Numbered from the stretch's first letter, positions 1-7,579 are shown. The stretch is DNA of 14,925 nt from JBOFCS01 sp051646185 (GCA_051646185.1 JBOFCS010000146.1:1-14925); one strand, 5' to 3'. Notes: a model not told the origin generated them from the sequence alone. Numbers and translations are program-made.

Positions 1-452
1 ACTGCTGCGCATTCATCAATAGTCGGGTCTTCACGACCTTTGAGATTGCTTTGTATCATGCTGATGGCACCGCCGGGGACCTCCACCATAATATTGCACC
101 TTCCCCAGGTATCGGGAATGGTCACCACCGCATTACGACCATTGATGGTGGTATCCCAAATTTTGATTCGTCCCCTGGCGTGACGTTCCATATCCAAAGA
201 GATATTTTCCGCCCAAATAGTTAAGTTGAACTGGTCATTGTGATAGTCGCAGCCGATATGCATTTCCGGGCCGCCATCGGCTGCGGTGTAGGGGATATTC
301 AGGTCAGCGCGTTTATCGTTATCACGGGTCACCCCCACCGCATCGAAGGCGGCTGGCGGGAAATCGGTGCAGGGATCAAAAGTCACTGGGTCCCGATACT
401 TATTGGCCCCACTCGGGGCCGTCGGAGTACCCGAGACTGTGGCCTCACACCC
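1..452. repeat. Direct repeat, copy A of duplicated lipoprotein gene
   Basis: This stretch matches 1180-1637 along its length. Positions 1-42 are identical to 1180-1221, and 367-418 are identical to 1552-1603 (52 bases without a change). Other parts, for example around 160-205, are clearly diverged. The offset changes from 1179 to 1185 because copy B has two additional codons. Similarity stops near the lipobox codons, so signal peptide and upstream DNA are not shared. Confidence 0.9.
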
Positions 453-548
453 AGCTACCAGCAGGCACACACCGATGACCACAGGAAGTAGTACAGACGA
501 TACCGAGATGCGCTGGTAGTCGTTGCGGGTGCTGAGGTTCCTGGTCAT
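1..548 (-). CDS. DUF3558-type lipoprotein, tandem copy A (C-terminus cut by window edge)
   Basis: This reading frame has no stop inside the window; 182 complete codons are visible. It begins at ATG 548-546, 6 nt after the stop of the preceding gene. A Sec signal peptide ends in a clear lipobox, LVAGC, with the lipid-modified Cys at residue 34. The mature part starts with EATVSGT and is nearly the same protein as copy B (1131-1709). It shares four later cysteines (FDPC, HIGC, GRCN, DEC) that could form two disulfides outside the membrane. The FDPC motif near the mature N-terminus is typical of DUF3558 lipoproteins of Corynebacterium and Mycobacterium, whose function is unknown. By comparison with copy B only about 15 C-terminal residues are missing. 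The signal peptide is unrelated to that of copy B. An AGGA lies 12 nt before the ATG, rather far, so translation may depend on coupling to the upstream gene. Confidence 0.85.
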   Translation of the reverse strand, partial: MTRNLSTRNDYQRISVSSVLLPVVIGVCLLVAGCEATVSGTPTAPSGANKYRDPVTFDPCTDFPPAAFDAVGVTRDNDKRADLNIPYTAADGGPEMHIGCDYHNDQFNLTIWAENISLDMERHARGRIKIWDTTINGRNAVVTIPDTWGRCNIMVEVPGGAISMIQSNLKGREDPTIDECAA

Positions 549-554
549 GGGTGT

Positions 555-923
555 TTACAGTCCTAGACCGTTAAAGCGTTGCTGATTGTCCTGCTCCACC
601 CGCTCAAAATTAGCTTTGCACTGCAACAACGCAGCTTCTAATTCCCCTAACGCATCCGCATGATCCTGCCAGCCTGCCTGCACCGAATTATCCGGTCCAT
701 CCACTTTACGTTGCAATTTAGGAACCAACACATCCGAAGGCGGATATCCCTCACCCAACCCTCCGACTTTATCCAACTCTCCTACGAATTTGGCTTCGTC
801 GAGGAGGACTTGCCGCATCGTTCTGACGTGTCCGACCAGTTCGTCCACCTCGGCGGGGTCCATCGAAAATATTCCAGCAGCAGCCTGCTGCGCTAACCTT
901 CGGATCGGATTATCCTCAGCCAT
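555..923 (-). CDS. Small helical protein of unknown function (122 aa)
   Basis: I do not recognise a named family with certainty. The best start is ATG 923-921, with AGGGGAG a few nt upstream; a GTG just before it adds one residue. There is no signal peptide or membrane segment, so it is probably cytoplasmic or exported by a leaderless route. Two amphipathic helical stretches (about residues 18-52 and 83-118) are separated by a Pro/Gly-rich linker (GYPPSDVL). The second helix begins around AGWQDHADALGEL. This two-helix plan, the size and the DPAEVDELV start of the first helix recall the WXG100/ESX-associated helical hairpins of actinobacteria, but a clear WxG turn is missing, so this is only an inference. 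It ends 6 nt before lipoprotein copy A and is probably co-transcribed with it. Confidence 0.75.
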   Translation of the reverse strand: MAEDNPIRRLAQQAAAGIFSMDPAEVDELVGHVRTMRQVLLDEAKFVGELDKVGGLGEGYPPSDVLVPKLQRKVDGPDNSVQAGWQDHADALGELEAALLQCKANFERVEQDNQQRFNGLGL

Positions 924-926
924 CAC

Positions 927-1130
927 ACTCCCCTTTTCTGATACACATTCTGATCACCATAGGTACTCACACTCAGTAAGACGGAGAAAACCTCGTTTTG
1001 GTTCCATTTTTTACCAAAAAACTTTTCCACACAATATTTTCCCAGCTCACACCCAGTACAGTACCAACCACACGTTACCCTTGCAGATCTAGGATGTACA
1101 GCGCATGGGTAAGTTCAGGGGTGTAGGTAC
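927..1130 (-). promoter_or_regulatory. Intergenic leader of the second lipoprotein module, with inverted repeat
   Basis: These 204 bases separate lipoprotein copy B from the helical protein of the next module and hold no convincing ORF. They include an AT-rich stretch with a perfect 7-bp inverted repeat, TTTTGGT at 996-1002 and ACCAAAA at 1013-1019, with a 10-nt spacer. On the minus strand a possible -10 element TATGGT lies at 961-956, about 33 nt before the ATG, but I see no good -35. The region may give the second module its own promoter. The repeat could be an operator or a weak hairpin. There is no U-tract that would make it a terminator for copy B. Confidence 0.3.
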
Positions 1131-1709
1131 TTAAATCTGTTTCGGAAAAAATGGTTCCAACAAGGTCATGTGATGGATGACTGCTGCGCATTCATCAATA
1201 GTCGGGTCTTCACGACCTTTGGCATTACTTTGCAGCATGGTGATGGCTCCGCCGGGGACTTCCACATACATATTGCAGCTGCCAAAGTTGTCGGGAATGG
1301 TCATCACCGCATTACGGCCGGTGAGGGTGGTATCCCAAATTTTGATTTTCCCGATAGCTTTCCGCCGAGCTTCTAACCCCACATTTTCCGCCCAAATAGT
1401 CATGCTGAACTGGTCATTGTGGTAGTAACAGCCGATATGCATTTCTGGGCCGCCATCGGCTTCGGTGTAGGGGATATTCAGGTCGGCGCGTTGCTCACCG
1501 GTTTCCCTACGTTTCACCCCCACCGCATCGAAGGCGGCTTGCGGGAAATCAGTGCAGGGATCAAAAGTCACTGGGTCCCGATACTTATTGGCCCCACTCG
1601 GGGACGTGGCAGTACCCGAGACCGTGACCTCACACCCCGCCAGCAGCACCCCCACCACCGTAAAAAACGCAGCAGAAAAGCGCCTAGCTCGACTTATCAG
1701 GGTTCTCAT
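1131..1709 (-). CDS. DUF3558-type lipoprotein, tandem copy B
   Basis: An exported lipoprotein of 192 residues and unknown function. I chose ATG 1709-1707 because AGGAAG lies 6 nt upstream; a GTG at 1727 would add six residues. The start overlaps the end of the upstream gene by 26 nt, suggesting coupled translation. After an Arg-rich N-terminus (RTLISRARR) and a hydrophobic core comes the lipobox LLAGC, with Cys at residue 26. The mature region has Cys at about 52 (FDPC), 94 (HIGC), 145 (GSCN) and 174 (DEC), likely two disulfides. The FDPC motif and overall layout fit DUF3558, a family common in corynebacteria and mycobacteria (compare LprB and LprC). Copy A next door is almost the same protein after the lipobox, with a two-codon length difference around residue 70. 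A surface-exposed binding role is possible but not shown. Confidence 0.88.
   Translation of the reverse strand: MRTLISRARRFSAAFFTVVGVLLAGCEVTVSGTATSPSGANKYRDPVTFDPCTDFPQAAFDAVGVKRRETGEQRADLNIPYTEADGGPEMHIGCYYHNDQFSMTIWAENVGLEARRKAIGKIKIWDTTLTGRNAVMTIPDNFGSCNMYVEVPGGAITMLQSNAKGREDPTIDECAAVIHHMTLLEPFFPKQI
1180..1637. repeat. Direct repeat, copy B of duplicated lipoprotein gene
   Basis: Partner of the repeat at 1-452. The repeat covers nearly the whole mature lipoprotein coding region and stops near the lipobox. The left edge of copy A lies outside the window, so the full repeat length is not known. Confidence 0.9.
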
Positions 1710-2157
1710 CAGAATCTTCCTGCTCACCAGGGTTGCGAAGAGCAGCTCGCTCTGCCTCAGCAGCCACCCGCATTTCTTCGAGCATCAGATTCAACTCCCC
1801 AGCTGACTCCAAAAGCCGGTCATTCATGCCTTCAATGCCATTTGCATAGCTATTGACAACCCAGTACAGCATGTCCGGGGTGGGCGGAATCTGGGCGATG
1901 TCAGCGGGAGTCACCCGAGGCCAGTCCCAGTTTTCGCAAGGGTCAGGAGTATGCGGCTCAGACATCGTCGCCAAGGCATCACGCAGGGTATCCCGAAGCT
2001 TGAGGGATGCGGCAATAACTGGCAGCGGGTTAGCAAGCAAAGGGGTTATATCGATAGGCTCATCATCTGCGAGCTCAGGCTCTGCCCCAGAAGCGTCGCC
2101 AGGGTTTTCTGCTGCATCATCGTTAGTTGCGTCTTCGTTCTCATCCTGATTGTCCAC
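1684..2157 (-). CDS. Acidic protein of unknown function with C-terminal helix (157 aa)
   Basis: I do not recognise this family. The start is GTG 2157-2155 with AAGGA 7 nt upstream. Residues 1-36 are very acidic and probably disordered (rich in Asp, Glu, Asn). A helical segment around 45-67 (PVIAASLKLRDTLRDAL) follows, then a Trp/Pro-rich part (ENWDWPRVTP, IPPTPDMLYWVV) and a long Glu/Ala-rich helix at about 105-142, and finally another acidic tail. No signal peptide or membrane segment is seen, so it should be cytoplasmic. It is the first gene of the minus-strand cluster and overlaps the following lipoprotein start by 26 nt. Its position before a DUF3558 lipoprotein mirrors that of the 122-aa helical protein before copy A, so the two may be functional counterparts despite little visible sequence likeness. 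Confidence 0.75.
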   Translation of the reverse strand: MDNQDENEDATNDDAAENPGDASGAEPELADDEPIDITPLLANPLPVIAASLKLRDTLRDALATMSEPHTPDPCENWDWPRVTPADIAQIPPTPDMLYWVVNSYANGIEGMNDRLLESAGELNLMLEEMRVAAEAERAALRNPGEQEDSDENPDKSS

Positions 2158-2249
2158 CCGAGGTTCCTTTCCTTGCTGCGCCTCATAACGATAGGCTGAC
2201 TAAGGCGGTTCCCGTTGAATTATCCACCCCAGAGTTAAGGACCTTACCT
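2158..2249. promoter_or_regulatory. Divergent intergenic region between the lipoprotein cluster and tetR
   Basis: Ninety-two bases lie between the divergent GTG starts at 2157 (minus) and 2250 (plus), so promoters for both directions should lie here or just inside the genes. A perfect 11-bp palindrome, TAAGGACCTTA, is at 2236-2246 and contains the tetR ribosome binding site. It is a candidate autoregulatory operator or a small RNA fold controlling translation. I could not assign -10 and -35 boxes with confidence. Confidence 0.35.
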
Positions 2250-2912
2250 GTGGCACGACCAGCCGAGCCTACGCAACCTAGCGTACGCCCGCCGCGCGCC
2301 CGAATGACCGGGACTGAACGGCGGCAGCAACTTATCGAAATCGCCCGCTCTCTTTTTGCCGATCGTGGTTATGAAGCTACCTCCATTGAAGAAATTGCAC
2401 AGCGAGCAAATGTGTCTAAACCCGTGGTATACGAGCACTTTGGTGGCAAAGAAGGCATCTATGCGGTGGTTGTTGACCGTGAAATGGCTGTACTCAACGA
2501 CATGATTACCTCCTCGTTGACTAATAACCGTTCTCGGGTTCGAGTAGAACGAGTGGCACTAGCTTTACTGACCTATGTTGAAGACCGCACCGATGGCTTC
2601 CGGATTCTGGTACGAGATTCCCCAGCCGGGGTGAGTTCGGGTACTTATTCAAGTTTGTTAAATGATGCGGTGAGTCAAGTATCGAACATTCTTGTTGGTG
2701 ACTTTGTGCGCCGAGGCTTACAGGCCGAGCTTGCCCCGCTCTATGCTCAAGCTCTGGTGGGCATGGTATCGATGGCTGCTCAATGGTGGCTTGATGTGCG
2801 GGTTCCTGAAAAAGAAGTTGTTGCCGCCCATCTGGTAAATCTTTGCTGGCACGGACTCACCCATCTGGAGATGCAGCCTGTGCTCAGTGATGAAATAACG
2901 GAGCAGAGTTAA
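2250..2912 (+). CDS. TetR-family transcriptional regulator
   Basis: A DNA-binding repressor-type protein of 220 residues. The GTG at 2250 is chosen because AAGGA lies 8 nt upstream. A longer reading from TTG 2127 would overlap the divergent gene, and ATG 2304 has no ribosome binding site. After a basic Pro-rich tail, residues 19-75 form the TetR N-terminal domain, with helix-turn-helix at about 44-64 (TSIEEIAQRANVSKPVVYEH) and the typical FGGKEGIYAVVVDREM following. The C-terminal part is helical and would bind a ligand and form the dimer. It lies 41 nt before mfd on the same strand. In M. tuberculosis the TetR gene Rv1019 sits at the same place before mfd and mazG, so this is probably its orthologue, controlling itself and possibly the repair genes downstream. 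The ligand is unknown. Confidence 0.93.
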   Translation: MARPAEPTQPSVRPPRARMTGTERRQQLIEIARSLFADRGYEATSIEEIAQRANVSKPVVYEHFGGKEGIYAVVVDREMAVLNDMITSSLTNNRSRVRVERVALALLTYVEDRTDGFRILVRDSPAGVSSGTYSSLLNDAVSQVSNILVGDFVRRGLQAELAPLYAQALVGMVSMAAQWWLDVRVPEKEVVAAHLVNLCWHGLTHLEMQPVLSDEITEQS

Positions 2913-2953
2913 AGGCATAGACTGGCTATATTCTATGTGAGTCCTGTCCGATT

Positions 2954-5900
2954 TTGCCCACACCTTCAGGAGCGTTCCCAGCGTTGTCTGCCCCCACTTC
3001 AGTTGCGTTGAACCCTGCTCCCATGAGTGGTTTAGCAGCCATAGCTACCCGTGATAGTGCAATTGCTTCAGTGCTGGACCGTAGTGGGCAGCAATATCTA
3101 GAGATATCCGCGCCGAATGCCGCGCGTGCTTTCCTCATTTCGGCTTTAGCGCAGCGCGGGTTGCTATTAGTGGTGACGGCCAGTGGTCGGGAGGCTGATG
3201 ATCTTTCTGCTGAACTTAAAGAAATCCTCGGCGCAGATGTGGTGGGGTATTTTCCGTCCTGGGAAACCTTGCCGCATGAACGGTTATCGCCCAGCGCAGA
3301 TACTGTTGGTCGGCGGTTGGAAATTCTGCGCAGAATTGCTCGCCCTGAGGATGAAATATATGGGCCGCCACTAAAAGTTGTTGTCACCACCGTGCGTTCT
3401 TTGGTCCAGCCGATGGCTCCGGGGCTAGGGGAGATGGAACCCTTGATTCTGCGGACCGGGGGCACTATGGATTTTGCGGAGTTGGCTCATCGGCTGGTGG
3501 AAATGGCCTATACCCGAGTGGATATGGTGGGCAAACGAGGTGAGTTTGCCGTCCGTGGTGGCATTGTTGATGTTTTTCCACCTACCGCAGATCATCCAGT
3601 GCGCGTAGAGTTTTGGGGAGATGAGATCACCGAGGTTCGGGCTTTTTCGATCGCAGATCAGCGATCTATCGGTGAAGTCAACCTTGCTGCGGTAGTGGCG
3701 CCGCCTTGTCGGGAATTATTGCTGACCCAGCAGGTGCAAGAGCGAGCAGCGCAGCTAGCCAAGGAACATGCCGCCGATGCAGCTTTGGTGGAAATGTTGG
3801 ACAAGCTTGCCAACGCTATGCCGGTTGAAGGTATGGAAGCGTTAATGTCGGCATTACTGCCGGGGCAGTTGCAGTTATTAGCCGATGTTCTTCCCGATGG
3901 TACCCAGATGCTTATCTGTGATCCTGAGAAAGTTCGCACCAGAGCAAGTGATTTGGCTCGGACTGGGCAAGAATTTTTGGAAGCATCGTGGTCTGCGGCT
4001 TCGGTGGGTGGTGTTGCGCCACTGGATAGTTCCATTCTTGGAGCTTCAGCGTATCGTTCATTACGGCAGGCCCGTGAGGCTTCCGATGCCCGTGGCTTGC
4101 CCTGGTGGACGATAAGCCCGTTAGCCAGTGGTAGTGCAGAGGCTCTTGACGTTAAGCTTTTAGCTGCGCCTACCGCTCGTGGTGATGACGATGGTGTAAA
4201 AACTATTTTTGCTAGTCTGCGGGCCCATGTTAGCGCTGGCGGTAAGGCAGCGGTGGTGGTAGGTGGCACCGGTACTGCTCACCGAATTATTGAACGATTA
4301 GGTGAAGAAGAAGTTCCGGCAACACAATTAGAACCCGGCAGGGAGCCAGAGCCGGGTGTGGTAGGAGTGCTCCGAGGCAGTCTCCATGACGGAGTGGTAT
4401 TCCCCGACGCCGGTCTTGTCATCATCACAGAAGCAGACTTAACTGGAAACAGGGTGGTTGCTGTAGGGGATGGAAAGCGCCTTCCGGCTAAGCGCCGCAA
4501 CCAGGTTGACCCACTGGCCTTAGCTGCCGGGGACATGGTGGTGCATGACCAACACGGCATTGGCCGCTTTGTGGAAATGGTGGAACGTACTGTCGGTGGT
4601 GCACGTCGCGAATATTTGGTGGTGGAGTATGCGGCGAGTAAACGCGGGCAGCCGGGGGATCGACTTTTTGTTCCAATGGACGCGCTGGACCAGCTTTCCC
4701 GCTATATAGGTGGTGAGCTACCTGCTTTGAGTAAATTGGGTGGTTCTGATTGGGCAAATACAAAACGTAAGGCTCGCAAGGCAGTTCGAGAAATAGCAGG
4801 GGAGCTGGTGCAACTTTATGCGGCTAGGCAAGCCGCCCCCGGGCATGCTTTTGGCCCGGATACCCCCTGGCAGCAGGAATTGGAAGACGCCTTTGCTTTT
4901 ACCGAGACAGTGGATCAACTCACCGCTATTACTGAAGTAAAAGCTGATATGGAAAAACCTGTTCCGATGGATCGGGTGGTCTGTGGTGATGTGGGATACG
5001 GTAAGACTGAGATTGCTGTTCGAGCCGCTTTCAAAGCTGTGCAAGATGGAAAGCAGGTTGCGGTTTTAGTGCCTACCACTCTCTTGGCCGGGCAGCATTT
5101 ACAAACCTTCGCCGAACGTATGGCGGCGTTTCCAGTAACCATCAAAGGGCTTTCTCGTTTTACTGATGCGGCCGAATCAAAAGCAACATTGGCCGGGATG
5201 CGTGAAGGCACCGTCGATATTGTGGTGGGAACTCATCGCTTGCTACAGACGGGGGTGCAGTGGAAAGACCTTGGTTTGGTGGTGGTTGATGAAGAGCAGC
5301 GGTTTGGTGTTGAGCATAAAGAGCATATTAAGGCGCTGAGAACCCATGTTGATGTCCTAACAATGTCAGCAACCCCTATTCCGAGAACTTTGGAGATGAG
5401 TTTGGCTGGCATTCGCGAGATGTCTACCATCTTGACTCCTCCCGAAGAACGGCACCCAATTTTGACTTATGTTGGTGCTTATGAAGATAAACAAGTAGCT
5501 GCCGCCTTACGTCGAGAATTACTGCGAGATGGTCAAATATTTTATGTACACAATCGGGTAAGTTCGATTGACAAAGCTGCGGCGAGGTTGCGTACACTAG
5601 TTCCAGAAGCACGGGTGGTTGTTGCTCACGGTCAGATGAATGAAGAGGCATTAGAAACTACGGTGCAAGGCTTTTGGAATCGTGAATACGATATTTTGGT
5701 GTGTACCACAATCATTGAAACAGGATTAGATATTTCTAATGCTAATACCTTAATTGTGGAACGTGCTGATTCTCTTGGCCTTTCGCAACTGCATCAGTTG
5801 CGTGGTCGGGTTGGGCGTAGCCGGGAGCGGGGCTATGCCTACTTTTTGTATCCACCGGAAAAGCCACTTACCGAAACTGCCTATGATCGTCTGAGTACTA

Positions 5901-6601
5901 TTGCCAAAAATTCCGAGCTTGGTGCTGGCATGGCAGTTGCTATGAAAGACTTAGAAATTCGTGGTGCCGGTAATGTTTTAGGTGCAGAACAATCTGGTCA
6001 TGTAGCTGGGGTTGGTTTTGATCTTTATGTGCGTTTGGTGGGTGAAGCAGTGGAGGCCTACCGAGCGGCGGCAGATGGTATACCGATTGCTGTAGCTGAA
6101 GAAATTAAGGAAGTTCGCATTGACCTTCCTGTGGATGCTCATATCCCGCCAGAGTATGTGACCAGCGATCGGTTGCGGTTAGAGGGCTACCGAAAGTTAG
6201 CTTCGGCTACCACTGATGCTGGCATTGCTGCGGTGATGGAGGAACTTGTAGATCGTTATGGTCCGCTACCACAAGAAGTTCAGCGGCTGGTATCGGTAGC
6301 AAAACTGCGGCTACTGTGTAGGCAGTATGGACTTACTGAGGTCAGTGTTGTTGGTACGCAATTAAAACTTGCCCCACTGGTGCTGCTTGATTCGCAGCAG
6401 TTGCGACTCAAGCGACTGTATCCCAGCGCGCAGTACCGTGCCACCACCTCGCTGGTGCAATTACCGCTACCAAGGGTTGGTGGTGGGGGTGTGGGTGCTG
6501 ATCGAGTTCGGGATGTGGCACTTATTCAAATGATTGCAGATTTATTGCTAGCTCTTGATGGTAAGCCAGCGGGAATGGTCACAATGGAGGTAGGGCAGTG
6601 A
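2954..6601 (+). CDS. mfd: Transcription-repair coupling factor Mfd
   Basis: An ATP-driven DNA translocase that removes RNA polymerase stalled at lesions and recruits UvrA for nucleotide excision repair. The 1215 residues match the usual family length. Seen in order: a UvrB-like N-terminal region (GREADDL, SWETLPHERLSP, RVDMVGKRGEF at 188-198), an RNA-polymerase-interacting CarD-like domain from about 520 to 595 (GDMVVHDQHGIGRF), the helicase core with Walker A GDVGYGKT at 678-685, DEEQ at 779-782, SATPIPRTL from 805 and QLRGRVGRS at 948-956, then the TRCF C-terminal domain from about 1040. The start is uncertain. TTG 2954 is the first possible start after an in-frame stop but has no ribosome binding site; TTG 2984 has AGGAG 11 nt upstream; ATG 3023 is a third option. 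The stop overlaps mazG by 4 nt. Confidence 0.98.
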   Translation: MPTPSGAFPALSAPTSVALNPAPMSGLAAIATRDSAIASVLDRSGQQYLEISAPNAARAFLISALAQRGLLLVVTASGREADDLSAELKEILGADVVGYFPSWETLPHERLSPSADTVGRRLEILRRIARPEDEIYGPPLKVVVTTVRSLVQPMAPGLGEMEPLILRTGGTMDFAELAHRLVEMAYTRVDMVGKRGEFAVRGGIVDVFPPTADHPVRVEFWGDEITEVRAFSIADQRSIGEVNLAAVVAPPCRELLLTQQVQERAAQLAKEHAADAALVEMLDKLANAMPVEGMEALMSALLPGQLQLLADVLPDGTQMLICDPEKVRTRASDLARTGQEFLEASWSAASVGGVAPLDSSILGASAYRSLRQAREASDARGLPWWTISPLASGSAEALDVKLLAAPTARGDDDGVKTIFASLRAHVSAGGKAAVVVGGTGTAHRIIERLGEEEVPATQLEPGREPEPGVVGVLRGSLHDGVVFPDAGLVIITEADLTGNRVVAVGDGKRLPAKRRNQVDPLALAAGDMVVHDQHGIGRFVEMVERTVGGARREYLVVEYAASKRGQPGDRLFVPMDALDQLSRYIGGELPALSKLGGSDWANTKRKARKAVREIAGELVQLYAARQAAPGHAFGPDTPWQQELEDAFAFTETVDQLTAITEVKADMEKPVPMDRVVCGDVGYGKTEIAVRAAFKAVQDGKQVAVLVPTTLLAGQHLQTFAERMAAFPVTIKGLSRFTDAAESKATLAGMREGTVDIVVGTHRLLQTGVQWKDLGLVVVDEEQRFGVEHKEHIKALRTHVDVLTMSATPIPRTLEMSLAGIREMSTILTPPEERHPILTYVGAYEDKQVAAALRRELLRDGQIFYVHNRVSSIDKAAARLRTLVPEARVVVAHGQMNEEALETTVQGFWNREYDILVCTTIIETGLDISNANTLIVERADSLGLSQLHQLRGRVGRSRERGYAYFLYPPEKPLTETAYDRLSTIAKNSELGAGMAVAMKDLEIRGAGNVLGAEQSGHVAGVGFDLYVRLVGEAVEAYRAAADGIPIAVAEEIKEVRIDLPVDAHIPPEYVTSDRLRLEGYRKLASATTDAGIAAVMEELVDRYGPLPQEVQRLVSVAKLRLLCRQYGLTEVSVVGTQLKLAPLVLLDSQQLRLKRLYPSAQYRATTSLVQLPLPRVGGGGVGADRVRDVALIQMIADLLLALDGKPAGMVTMEVGQ

Positions 6602-7506
6602 CCGTGGTATTGGTTGATCCGCAGCACCCAACACAGATTCCACTGGAAGCGGTTCAACTTATTGCCCTGGGGGTGCAGTACACCGAAGAGCTTCCTGTTC
6701 GTGTTCCTTGGGTACTTAAGGATGCACGGCCGGTGGGATGTGGCGATCGGGCTGCAGTCTTGCTCAGTTCTGATGTCAGCCATCCCGAGGTTAGGCAACG
6801 GATATTTGAAGGTGAAGACGTTATCCGCTCGCAAAAATATTTGGGTGACAACCTGATTCATGCGGTAGATATTATTGACCGAATGCGGTCCCATGGACCT
6901 TGGGAGGCGCAGCAAACACATGAATCGCTTCGCCGGTATCTGCTTGAAGAAACCTACGAATTATGTGATGCCATTGAGCAGGGCAACGCCGGAGAGATCT
7001 GTGGTGAGCTTGGCGATGTGCTACTGCAGGTGCTTTTTCATGCTCGGATTGCCCAAGAGTCCAACTCGGGGAGTTTTACTATTGATGATGTTGCCCAGCA
7101 TCTTATTGAGAAGCTGAAACGGCGTGCACCACGGGTTGTGGCTGGAATACCGGTTACCATTGAGGAACAGATAGCCGACTGGGAAAACAGTAAGGCAATG
7201 GAAAAGGCGGAAAGCCAAAATAGTTCATATTTTGCCGGTATCGCTTTGACTCAACCGGCGTTATCGCTGGCGCAGAAGGTGATAACTCGGGTGCGGCAGG
7301 CAGGCTTTCCTGATGATTTACTCCCGGAGGAACTGAGCTTGGTACGGCCCAGTGATGTCACCACCGATGCTGAAGCGGTGGTGCGTAAATCGGCGTTGGC
7401 CTTTATGAAGCAGATTGACCAGATCTGTCTGAAAATTGAACCGACTGAGGGTGTGCTGGATATAGCAGAAGAGCGTTGGCGGGAATTATGGTCGTCTTCT
7501 TCTTAA
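6598..7506 (+). CDS. mazG: Nucleoside triphosphate pyrophosphohydrolase MazG
   Basis: Splits NTPs and dNTPs to monophosphate and pyrophosphate. In mycobacteria MazG is known to clear oxidised nucleotides such as 5-hydroxy-dCTP, which fits its place behind mfd. The protein has 302 residues. The all-alpha MazG core shows the metal-binding pattern EETYE at 117-121 and ELGD at 137-140, within the conserved LRRYLLEETYEL and LLQVLFHAR context. The first 80 residues (beginning VVLVDPQHPT, with VQYTEELPV) form the actinobacterial N-terminal extension and resemble the M. tuberculosis protein. A second, degenerate helical repeat follows the core. The start is GTG 6598 inside the mfd stop (GTGA overlap), with GGAGG upstream, so translation is coupled to mfd. 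Confidence 0.96.
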   Translation: MTVVLVDPQHPTQIPLEAVQLIALGVQYTEELPVRVPWVLKDARPVGCGDRAAVLLSSDVSHPEVRQRIFEGEDVIRSQKYLGDNLIHAVDIIDRMRSHGPWEAQQTHESLRRYLLEETYELCDAIEQGNAGEICGELGDVLLQVLFHARIAQESNSGSFTIDDVAQHLIEKLKRRAPRVVAGIPVTIEEQIADWENSKAMEKAESQNSSYFAGIALTQPALSLAQKVITRVRQAGFPDDLLPEELSLVRPSDVTTDAEAVVRKSALAFMKQIDQICLKIEPTEGVLDIAEERWRELWSSSS

Positions 7507-7567
7507 ATTTTTGGTAAGTAAATCACCATATCTTTACAAAATCTAGCAATCTGTCACGCGCGCATGG

Positions 7568-7573
7568 CACTAT
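7568..7573 (+). promoter_or_regulatory. Candidate -10 box for leaderless small ORF
   Basis: CACTAT fits the loose actinobacterial -10 pattern (A at position 2, T at position 6) and ends 6 nt before the ATG at 7580. No convincing -35 is visible, so this is weak. It would explain the lack of a normal ribosome binding site. Confidence 0.25.
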
Positions 7574-7579
7574 GGGGGA

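Noticed and set aside
1419..1856. 145-codon plus-strand ORF opposite lipoprotein copy B
   Set aside because: It is the antisense of a clear lipoprotein gene and its upstream neighbour, has a low-complexity product (Gln, Pro, His-rich end) and no family features.
1..2157. Insertion sequence or phage origin for the duplicated cluster
   Set aside because: No transposase, integrase, terminal inverted repeats or attachment sites were seen; a simple tandem duplication explains the repeats.
2127..2249. Longer tetR start at TTG 2127
   Set aside because: It would overlap the divergent acidic-protein gene and has no ribosome binding site, while GTG 2250 has AAGGA at 8 nt.
3658..4269. 203-codon minus-strand ORF opposite mfd
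   Set aside because: Its Ala/Ser-rich composition is typical of antisense frames in genes of this codon bias, and mfd is certain here.
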